DNA of 5,080 nt from Puniceicoccales bacterium. GTDB taxonomy: Bacteria > Verrucomicrobiota > Verrucomicrobiia > Opitutales > JAIRKQ01. The DNA lies in NCBI GenBank assembly GCA_031288455.1, contig JAITRI010000035.1, positions 1-5,080 of the forward strand, given 5' to 3'. This document shows positions 1-5,080 of the stretch, one piece after another. Every line of letters starts with the position of its first letter. Position 1 is the stretch's first letter. The translations under genes were made by a program, and so were the position numbers. Under the pieces are notes generated by a model. It had not been told where the DNA came from. It was given only the letters and a program-made list of their open reading frames with translations, and ran no database searches.

Positions 1-571
1 CATTTTCACATTCTTTCGCTGTCATTTTGAGCTCGCCGGGCAATTCGTCCATTGCATCGTACGCGAGTTGCGCACTGGAAAAGTGTTTTATGGCTTCTTG
101 TTTATCTCCCGCAATCAGAAATGCCCATCCGCATAATTGGTGCATGTGTGCTAATTTTCTTCTCGCATCATCACCATTCTGTAAAGAATTTTCACTGGGA
201 TTTTCGGCGGAGCGTATTTCTTTGCCAAGGCTATTGGCAATTTTCAGTGCAAGTTGCCTATTGTTTTCTGCAAATTTACGGAAAATGGAGCCAATTATCG
301 GCAGTTTCGAAAATTTTAGCAAAAAAGCGAGTTTTCTCTGCAGCCAGCTCATGGTAATTTTTTCATTTCCATACTTCACAGTATTTCCATCTAGCACAAT
401 CACAGCTTTGCTGTCCAAAGGAGAGCCTCTAATGTTCGAAGCCGCAGCATTTATGTACTCACTTTCAACAGAAGAAACGTCCGATTGCTTCTGGAGCTGT
501 GTATTTTTATTCGTCACCTTCTTGTCATTTGACCGATTTTTAACCTCGGGATTGTGCTGGCTTATTTCCAT
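1..571 (-). CDS. Unrecognised protein with TPR-like helices, N-terminal part only
   Basis: I do not recognise this protein. The minus-strand frame has no stop from 691 down to the left edge, and the first ATG is at 571-569, giving about 190 visible residues with the C-terminus outside the window. Residues 1-50 are rich in N, K, Q and S and have little hydrophobic content, so they are probably disordered. Residues about 55-70 look like short beta strands (KAVIVLDGNTVKYG). Residues about 75-190 are predicted helical, with a basic amphipathic stretch near 76-105 (WLQRKLAFLLKFSKLPIIG) and a helix-turn-helix unit GWAFLIAGDKQEAIKHFSSA that resembles one TPR repeat. No clear signal peptide is visible. 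The opposite-strand frame over this region is rich in Cys, Ser and Phe and starts with TTG, as expected of a shadow. No good Shine-Dalgarno precedes ATG 571, so the true start may lie further upstream, possibly in another frame (see 603-803). A TPR-like role in protein binding is inference only. Confidence 0.62.
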   Translation of the reverse strand, partial: MEISQHNPEVKNRSNDKKVTNKNTQLQKQSDVSSVESEYINAAASNIRGSPLDSKAVIVLDGNTVKYGNEKITMSWLQRKLAFLLKFSKLPIIGSIFRKFAENNRQLALKIANSLGKEIRSAENPSENSLQNGDDARRKLAHMHQLCGWAFLIAGDKQEAIKHFSSAQLAYDAMDELPGELKMTAKECEN

Positions 572-602
572 GGCATCCAGTGTGCACAATTTCCGCCCAT
601 TG

Positions 603-803
603 TCAACGATACTCTCCGAGTACTCCCTGTCGCACGGATGCAATTTGGAAGATTTCAGTATTTTTGGAGCGGCACAGCTCCGCGGAAATGTTTAGCATAC
701 TTTGGCGATTGCCAGTAACAGACAGACGCGGCATCTTTATGTCGTCTTCCGCGGCCAATGGATTCCGATTCCATTTCCTCGGCGCAGCGTATTTGGCATG
801 CAT
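603..803 (-). CDS. Possible small ORF or frameshifted 5' part of the leftward gene
   Basis: This is a 66-codon ATG-initiated frame between thrS and the unknown gene on the left, with unremarkable mixed codon use and no recognisable domain. The product is basic and polar. It begins 76 bases after the thrS stop, a normal operon spacing, and has only a weak purine stretch (GGAAA) directly before its ATG, too close to be a good ribosome binding site. Its end overlaps the stop-free stretch of the leftward gene's frame (691-603). A single extra base in the overlap, for example in the A5 run near 661-665, would explain the break and would make this the true N-terminus of that gene. Against it, the two other minus-strand frames are also largely open here, so openness alone is weak evidence. 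It may be a real small gene, a frameshifted or decayed 5' end, or chance. Confidence 0.25.
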   Translation of the reverse strand: MHAKYAAPRKWNRNPLAAEDDIKMPRLSVTGNRQSMLNISAELCRSKNTEIFQIASVRQGVLGEYR

Positions 804-829
804 TTTCCGAAGTCTCGCATGCCTCTGCG
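783..829. repeat. Imperfect inverted repeat downstream of thrS
   Basis: The arms GGCATGC (795-801) and GCATGCC (817-823) are perfect complements around a 15-base loop. Outside them CGCAG (783-787) can pair with CTGCG (825-829), leaving a 7-base bulge on one side and one base on the other. No T tract follows on either strand, so it does not look like an intrinsic terminator. It lies about 50 bases past the thrS stop and could fold in the 3' part of the mRNA, but a chance origin is possible. Confidence 0.4.
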
Positions 830-879
830 GCGTTCGGCCACGCTTTTTTATTTGCGATGGCAGTGCTTTTTTATCTTTT

Positions 880-2721
880 CTATGGGGCCATCTGTTCGCG
901 CTGCGGCATTTTTTTCTCGGCGATGGCGGTCTTCAAATACTCCACCGCCTGTTGCAGTGATTTGAGACCGGCGAAATCACCGTCTATGCGCGAGCGCACG
1001 GAGACCATTCCCGCTTCCGCCTCCTTCGCCCCAATTATGAACATGTGCGGCACCTTCTCCAGCTCGGCGCGGCGAACCTTTGCCGGCAATTTGTCCGAGT
1101 GGGCATCCAAAAACGTCCTTATGCCGTTCTTTTTCAGCGTATTTTGCACATCGGTTGCATATTCCAACAGCCCATCACTCAGCGGGATTATGCGCACCTG
1201 CTCAGGGGAAAGCCATGTGGGGAAATCTCCTCCGAAGTGCTCTATGAGGAGCCCAACGAACCGTTCCAGCGACCCAAACGGAGCTCTGTGGATCATCACC
1301 GGGCGATGTTCGCTGTTGTCGCCACCGATGTATGACACGTTGAATCGCTCCGGCAGATTGTAGTCCACCTGCACAGTCCCCAATTGCCATTCGCGGCCGA
1401 GCACGTCCTCCACGACGAAGTCAATCTTTGGACCATAGAACGCCGCTTCCCCTATGTTTTCCTCAAACGGCACACCAAGTTCGCCGGCGGCGGCGCGCAG
1501 AACATTCTCCGCTGCTGCCCAGTTTTCATCGCCGCCTATGTACTTCGATGAGTCCTTGTCCCGCAGGCCTATGCGCACGCGGAATTTATTCATCCCAAGC
1601 GTGCGGAAAACAATGCGCACCAGCTGGAGGCATCCATTGATTTCGCCGCGCAACTGCTCCGGAGTGCAGAAAATGTGAGCATCGTCCTGCGTAAAGCTTC
1701 TGACGCGCGTCATGCCGCTCAACTCACCCGATTGTTCCCATCGGTAAACGGTACCGAATTCGGCAATTTTGAACGGCAGATCCCTGTAGGAGCGCGGCTC
1801 GGACATGTATATCATCACGTGTGCCGGGCAATTCATCGGCTTCAGCAGAAATCCATCACCGTCGCCGTTTTCGATGGATTCGAACATTTCTCCGCACGAT
1901 TTTCCCGCTTTTGTGCTGCGCTCTAGCGTCAACCTGTCGGGAATTGGTGGGAATTGCGACTCCCTGTAGTAGGGAAAATGTCCAGACGTTTTGAAAAGTC
2001 CGACCTTCGCAATGTGTGGCGTAAACACCTGCTGATAGCCCTGCTTTTCCAATTCCTCCAGTATAAAATCCTGCAGCTCTCTCCTGATTGTCGCCCCGCG
2101 CGGCAACCACAGTATCATGCCCTGCCCAACGGCGTCGTCTATGGCAAACAGCTTCATTTCTTTCCCCAGATGCCTGTGATCGCGCTTCTTTGCCTCCTCC
2201 AACATTTCCAGATGGGAATCCAGATCCCTCTGCGACGCAAATGCTGTCCCATAAATTCTCTGCAGCTGCTTATTTTTTTCATCGCCGCGGTAATATGCTC
2301 CGGCGATGCCGAGCAGTTTCACGGCCGCAATTTCTCCGGTGGAATTCACGTGTGGTCCGCGGCAAAGATCAATGAATTCCCCGTTTGCGTAGAGCGAGAT
2401 CTCTTCTCCACTTGGGATGTCGGCCAACCTTTCCAGTTTGTATGGCTGTGCCATCGATTCCATCAGCTGCATCGCCTCTTCGCGCGAAACAATGGTGCGA
2501 ACAAATGTCTCGTCCGCCGCGATAATTTTTCGCATTTCATCCTCTATTTTCCGCAGATCCTCCTGCGAAAATTTGTGATCCAGGTCGAAGTCGTAGTAGA
2601 ATCCATTCTGCGTCGCTGGCCCAATGTCCAATTTAGCCGCCGGGAATAGGCGCATCACCGCCTCCGCCAATGCGTGCGCCGCCGAGTGGCGAATTTTTTC
2701 CAATGTAACATTTCCAGACAT
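880..2721 (-). CDS. thrS: Threonyl-tRNA synthetase lacking the TGS domain
   Basis: This cytoplasmic class II aminoacyl-tRNA synthetase charges tRNA-Thr with threonine using ATP and removes mischarged serine. The 613-residue frame is complete. The editing domain (about 1-180) has HSAAH (H12, H16) and CRGPH (C120, H124), matching the known HxxxH and CxxxH editing residues. The catalytic core (about 190-500) has the zinc ligands C298 (MNCP), H349 (DDAH) and H478, motif 2 arginines R327 (YRWE) and R339, and motif 3 GSLERF at 483-488. The anticodon-binding domain fills about 502-600. Two features are unusual: the N-terminal TGS domain of about 60 residues is absent, and about 30 extra residues lie between SGHFPYYRES and the zinc ligand C298 compared with the E. 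coli enzyme. ATG 2721 is preceded by AGGG at 7-base spacing. The frame stays open upstream through the spacer, but the codons there do not resemble TGS. The gene follows recD2 by 56 bases on the same strand, and infC is not its immediate downstream neighbour. Confidence 0.98.
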   Translation of the reverse strand: MSGNVTLEKIRHSAAHALAEAVMRLFPAAKLDIGPATQNGFYYDFDLDHKFSQEDLRKIEDEMRKIIAADETFVRTIVSREEAMQLMESMAQPYKLERLADIPSGEEISLYANGEFIDLCRGPHVNSTGEIAAVKLLGIAGAYYRGDEKNKQLQRIYGTAFASQRDLDSHLEMLEEAKKRDHRHLGKEMKLFAIDDAVGQGMILWLPRGATIRRELQDFILEELEKQGYQQVFTPHIAKVGLFKTSGHFPYYRESQFPPIPDRLTLERSTKAGKSCGEMFESIENGDGDGFLLKPMNCPAHVMIYMSEPRSYRDLPFKIAEFGTVYRWEQSGELSGMTRVRSFTQDDAHIFCTPEQLRGEINGCLQLVRIVFRTLGMNKFRVRIGLRDKDSSKYIGGDENWAAAENVLRAAAGELGVPFEENIGEAAFYGPKIDFVVEDVLGREWQLGTVQVDYNLPERFNVSYIGGDNSEHRPVMIHRAPFGSLERFVGLLIEHFGGDFPTWLSPEQVRIIPLSDGLLEYATDVQNTLKKNGIRTFLDAHSDKLPAKVRRAELEKVPHMFIIGAKEAEAGMVSVRSRIDGDFAGLKSLQQAVEYLKTAIAEKKMPQREQMAP

Positions 2722-2728
2722 ACGAGAA

Positions 2729-2732
2729 CCCT
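2729..2732 (-). promoter_or_regulatory. Shine-Dalgarno-like site of thrS, inside a small inverted repeat
   Basis: On the minus strand AGGG lies 7 bases before ATG 2721, a good spacing for a ribosome binding site, and it supports this start. The same bases form the right arm of CCCTAGACAGGG (2740-2729), a 4-base-pair stem with a 4-base loop. The stem is short, so strong sequestration of the site is unlikely. Confidence 0.6.
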
Positions 2733-2743
2733 GTCTAGGGAAA

Positions 2744-2796
2744 ATATTTGGAAAAACAAGAAAAAATGGAACATTTTTCAGTCTTTTTCCAAATAT
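2744..2796. repeat. 53-base two-tier inverted repeat between recD2 and thrS
   Basis: The outer arms ATATTTGGAAAAA (2744-2756) and TTTTTCCAAATAT (2784-2796) are perfect 13-base complements. Inside, after 5 mostly unpaired bases on each side (2757-2761 and 2779-2783), the arms AAAAATG (2762-2768) and CATTTTT (2772-2778) pair over 7 bases around the 3-base loop GAA. The structure contains the recD2 stop codon and the last recD2 codons, and ends 22 bases before the thrS start. In the mRNA it would be a long, AU-rich hairpin followed by three U and then CCC. The low GC content and short U run make it a weak candidate for an intrinsic terminator. It could instead be an mRNA processing or stability element, or a palindromic protein-binding site. 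Confidence 0.8.
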
Positions 2797-4949
2797 AGTC
2801 CGGTGAGTCTCGCCGCCCTCTCCTTGTTTTGTATGGCGGAGGCATAGGCCACCGGGTCGCCAACGATGAACACTTTATTCCTGCCGCGCGTGATGGCGGT
2901 GTATATGAGATTGCGCTGCAGCATTATGTAATGCTGGCGCAAAAGTGCGACTATGACTATGGGAAATTCGCTGCCCTGCGATTTGTGTATGCTGATGGCA
3001 TACGCCAACGCGACATCCGATAGATTTTTCCTGTCCAGCGAGACCACTTCACCGTTGAACTTCACCGCTGCGCTGTGCCCATCTCCATCCAAAAAAAGTA
3101 CGCGGCCGAGATCACCGTTGAAAATGTTTTTGTCGTAATTATTTCTCGTCTGAATCACCTTGTCTCCAATTCTCAACTGTGTCCACGTGGCACCGCGTTC
3201 CATTTCGACGAATACATTCTGCAGCGTGGCGTTCAAATTCTCCGTTCCGACCGTTCCCCTGTGCACTGGCACCAGAACTTGCACGTCTTCAATGGGATCC
3301 ACATTGTACCACACCGGAAGATATTTTTTGCACAGCTCCGCTATCTTCTCCAGGCAATCCTCCGGCGTTTCCGCTTCGATGAAATGAAAATCCCGCGCCG
3401 GATCAATCGCATCCAGTGAGCGCACCGATGTGGGACAATTGTTGCCGGAATTCATTATGGCGTGTGCGACGGATACGATTTCACTGCAGGCTTCCTGGCG
3501 AAATATTCTATTGAGGCGTGTGACGTGGAATTTCCCGGATTTTATCATGTCGCCGAGCACATTCCCAGGTCCAACGGACGGCAGTTGGTCGCTGTCCCCC
3601 ACCAATAGAACGTGTGCCGTCGTTGGAATTGCTTTCAGCAGCGATGACGCCAGGAATGTGTCCACCATGCTGACCTCATCCACCACCACAAAATCGACAC
3701 TCAGTGGAGTTCCCTCGTTGTGCATGAATACGTTTTCGCTGGGTTTGTACTGCAGCAGCCGATGTATTGTCTGCGCCGAATACCCGGTGGTTTCTGATAT
3801 TTTCTGAGCGGCACGCCCAGTTGGGGCACACAGCACCACCTTCGCTTTTTTTGCCGCGAGGATGGCAACAATGGCGCGCAGGATCGTGGTTTTGCCGGTG
3901 CCAGGCCCGCCGGAGAGTATGGAAATTTTATTGGTAAGCGCTATTTCTATGGCGGAAATCTGTTCCGCGGAAAACGACAGGCATTCGTGCTGCTGCGACC
4001 ATTCGATCGCCCTTTCCGTCCAAATATCCGGCAGCGTGGACCGCTTATCCAACAGGATCCCCTTGAGACACTTTTCTATGGTCTCCTCCATTTTTCGCAC
4101 GGTCATCCTCTGGATGATATCATCCGCAATCACGCACAAGCGGCCGAAGGCGATCAAATTTTCGACGCGTTCATTTATTCTATCTGGGGACAATTCTAAC
4201 AAAATCTGTGCGGATTTCAGCAGCCGCTGCCGCGGGATGCAGGTGTTCCCATCGTCTTCGCATAGCGACAGAATGTGCATAATTCCGGCGTCGATGCGCG
4301 ATGTGTGCGTAGTCGGAAGCCCTATGTTTTTCGCGATTCTGTCGGCGGTTTTAAATCCTACGCCGTGCACCTCCTGTGCGACGCGGTACGGATTGGTCTC
4401 CAAAATCGCACGCGTTCCATGTCCATATTTTTCATATAGCTTCATGCACAGCGCCGTTGTCACACCATAGGTTTGGAGAAATATCATTATGTCCCGTATG
4501 GCGAACTGCGAATCCCACGCCTCCTTTATTTTCGACGCGCGAAATTCTCCGATGCCTTCGATTTCCATCAGTCGCGCCGATTCCGTCGATAGGATTTTGA
4601 ACGTTTCCGCGCCGAAATAGTCCACGATTTTCTTTGCGTAAATCTTCCCGATGCCTTCGATGAGTCCACTGCCGAGGTAGCGGCGAATGCCCTTCACGTC
4701 CGATGGCAACTCCGCCTTGAAACTTTCGACATTGAGCTGTTTGCCGTGCTTTTCGTGAGTTACCCAATTTCCAGTCATGGTCAGCGTTTCGCCGCACTGC
4801 ACTCCCGGGAAAACTCCACAGGCGGTAACTGTGTCATTCCCACTGCCGGTCTTGACCTCAACGATGCTGTAGAATGTTGCATCGTTGCGGAAAATTATCC
4901 TATCGAGTACGCCGCCTATTGTCACTGACTGTCCATCGAGTTCTGCCAC
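2778..4949 (-). CDS. recD2: RecD2-type (RecD/TraA family) ATP-dependent 5'-3' DNA helicase
   Basis: This is a superfamily 1B DNA helicase of the RecD2 (YrrC) family, which acts in DNA repair and recombination without RecBC. The frame is complete at 723 residues, close to Deinococcus RecD2. The N-terminal OB-like region (about 8-80) resembles B. subtilis YrrC (RNDATFYSIVEVK; TMTGNWVTHEKHGKQLN). Helix-hairpin-helix segments follow: LIEGIGKIYAKKI, MEIEGIGEFRASKI and VHGVGFKTADRIA (about 96-207). Motor motifs are the Q-motif glutamine in FSAEQ (330), Walker A GGPGTGKTT (347-355), Walker B VVVDE (421-425), motif III GDSDQLPS (451-458), RIFRQ (481-485), motif V HKSQGSEF (655-662) and motif VI YTAITRGR (683-690). 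All key residues are intact. The start is uncertain. GTG 4949 has no visible Shine-Dalgarno, while GTG 4925 (residue 9) has GGA at suitable spacing and would still keep the whole conserved region. The in-frame upstream stop is TAA at 4991-4989. No recB or recC is in view. Confidence 0.95.
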   Translation of the reverse strand: MAELDGQSVTIGGVLDRIIFRNDATFYSIVEVKTGSGNDTVTACGVFPGVQCGETLTMTGNWVTHEKHGKQLNVESFKAELPSDVKGIRRYLGSGLIEGIGKIYAKKIVDYFGAETFKILSTESARLMEIEGIGEFRASKIKEAWDSQFAIRDIMIFLQTYGVTTALCMKLYEKYGHGTRAILETNPYRVAQEVHGVGFKTADRIAKNIGLPTTHTSRIDAGIMHILSLCEDDGNTCIPRQRLLKSAQILLELSPDRINERVENLIAFGRLCVIADDIIQRMTVRKMEETIEKCLKGILLDKRSTLPDIWTERAIEWSQQHECLSFSAEQISAIEIALTNKISILSGGPGTGKTTILRAIVAILAAKKAKVVLCAPTGRAAQKISETTGYSAQTIHRLLQYKPSENVFMHNEGTPLSVDFVVVDEVSMVDTFLASSLLKAIPTTAHVLLVGDSDQLPSVGPGNVLGDMIKSGKFHVTRLNRIFRQEACSEIVSVAHAIMNSGNNCPTSVRSLDAIDPARDFHFIEAETPEDCLEKIAELCKKYLPVWYNVDPIEDVQVLVPVHRGTVGTENLNATLQNVFVEMERGATWTQLRIGDKVIQTRNNYDKNIFNGDLGRVLFLDGDGHSAAVKFNGEVVSLDRKNLSDVALAYAISIHKSQGSEFPIVIVALLRQHYIMLQRNLIYTAITRGRNKVFIVGDPVAYASAIQNKERAARLTGLYLEKD

Positions 4950-5080
4950 TGGCGCTAGAAAATTTAGGCATCGGGAAATTGCAAGCGATTAAAACCGTGC
5001 GCCGATTTCGCTATTCTTTACGCCTCCGGCGGGCCGGGGGCCAGCCCCCGCCCCCCCCCCCTCCGCCCCGCCGCTTGGGG
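4950..5080. other. Upstream region of recD2 with a GC-rich low-complexity end
   Basis: The part at 4950-5020 is of ordinary composition and must hold any local recD2 promoter. On the minus strand TAAATT (4966-4961) is a possible -10, but I see no good -35 at the proper spacing, so no promoter is called. From about 5021 to the right edge the sequence is almost only C and G on the plus strand, with an 11-base C run at 5051-5061. No ORF or RNA gene is supported here. Confidence 0.6.
5021..5080. repeat. GC-rich low-complexity tract with hairpin, C11 run and G-quadruplex potential
   Basis: The composition changes abruptly to nearly pure G and C after ATTCTTTA at 5013-5020. CGGGGG (5035-5040) and CCCCCG (5045-5050) form a perfect 6-base-pair hairpin with the loop CCAG. 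It is followed by C11 (5051-5061) and more C-rich sequence. The minus strand carries several G runs (G4, G11, G5) separated by one to a few bases, enough for a G-quadruplex. The opening GCCTCCGGCGGGCC reminds me of GC-rich intergenic repeats seen in some gut-associated bacteria, but this is from memory. It could be the edge of a dispersed repeat or a poorly resolved contig end. Confidence 0.65.

Larger units (their letters stand above)
572..879. other. 308-base interval between thrS and the unknown gene
   Basis: Nothing certain is encoded here. On the minus strand the thrS frame reopens soon after its stop (there is a second stop, TAA, two codons later) and stays open to about 655. A second frame holds the 66-codon ORF at 803-603, and the third is open from 691 leftwards. 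The stretch just after the thrS stop is A-rich on the minus strand, and I see no GC-rich hairpin followed by a T run, so no intrinsic terminator is evident. Two inverted repeats are present: 795-801 with 817-823, and a shorter pair at 757-762 with 770-775 (AATGGA/TCCATT around a 7-base loop). Confidence 0.5.

Noticed and set aside
578..606. Perfect TTGACA on the minus strand (606-601) as a -35 box for the leftward gene
   Set aside because: No acceptable -10 lies 16-18 bases downstream (best is CACACT), and transcription would start almost at the ATG.
27..695. 222-codon plus-strand open frame
   Set aside because: It starts with TTG, its product is rich in Cys, Ser and Phe, and it lies opposite the more protein-like minus-strand frame. 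It is treated as a shadow.
758..1363. 201-codon plus-strand open frame
   Set aside because: More than two thirds of it is antisense to the thrS C-terminal region, and the product has no recognisable domain.
1954..2649. 231-codon plus-strand open frame
   Set aside because: It is fully antisense to the ThrRS core and editing domain, so it is a shadow.
2722..2777. T-box or tRNA-mimic leader controlling thrS
   Set aside because: The spacer is only 56 bases and has no T-box consensus or tRNA anticodon-like arm that I can see.
3862..4470. 202-codon plus-strand open frame
   Set aside because: It is fully antisense to recD2, including the Walker A region, and has no domain of its own.
4961..4989. 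Possible recD2 promoter on the minus strand with TTGCAA and TAAATT
   Set aside because: The spacing between the two hexamers is only 12 bases, and no better -35 lies at 16-18 bases.

Overview
The window carries two confident protein-coding genes and the beginning of a third, all read on the minus strand. In transcription order from right to left these are a RecD2-type DNA helicase (4949-2778), threonyl-tRNA synthetase (2721-880), and a protein of unknown function whose visible part starts at or before 571 and runs off the left edge. The plus-strand open frames in the window are shadows of these genes. No tRNA, rRNA, CRISPR array, transposase or phage gene was found.

The organism is a bacterium with a roughly balanced base composition. 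ThrRS and RecD2 are chromosomal housekeeping genes. The ThrRS has no TGS domain and has an extra segment in its catalytic core. From memory this core segment resembles ThrRS of the Planctomycetota/Verrucomicrobiota (PVC) group, but no search was run, so the assignment is tentative.

Region by region. 1-571: N-terminal part of an unrecognised minus-strand protein, polar and probably disordered at first, then helical with a TPR-like repeat. 572-879: a 308-base gap in which all three minus-strand frames have long stop-free stretches. It may hold a 66-codon ORF (803-603) that one base of frameshift would join to the leftward gene, plus two small inverted repeats. 880-2721: complete thrS. 2722-2777: a short AT-rich spacer with a Shine-Dalgarno-like AGGG and most of a 53-base two-tier inverted repeat that also covers the end of recD2. 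2778-4949: complete recD2. 4950-5080: upstream region of recD2, ending in an extremely GC-rich low-complexity tract with an 11-base C run.

Functionally, recD2 (DNA repair and recombination helicase) and thrS (translation) are not known pathway partners. They probably share a strand and perhaps a transcript, with the hairpin between them a candidate for termination or mRNA processing. thrS is not followed directly by infC-rpmI-rplT, the common bacterial arrangement. I did not find a clear new biological system. The most notable items are the recD2-thrS inverted repeat, the possibly frameshifted unknown gene on the left, and the GC-rich tract on the right.
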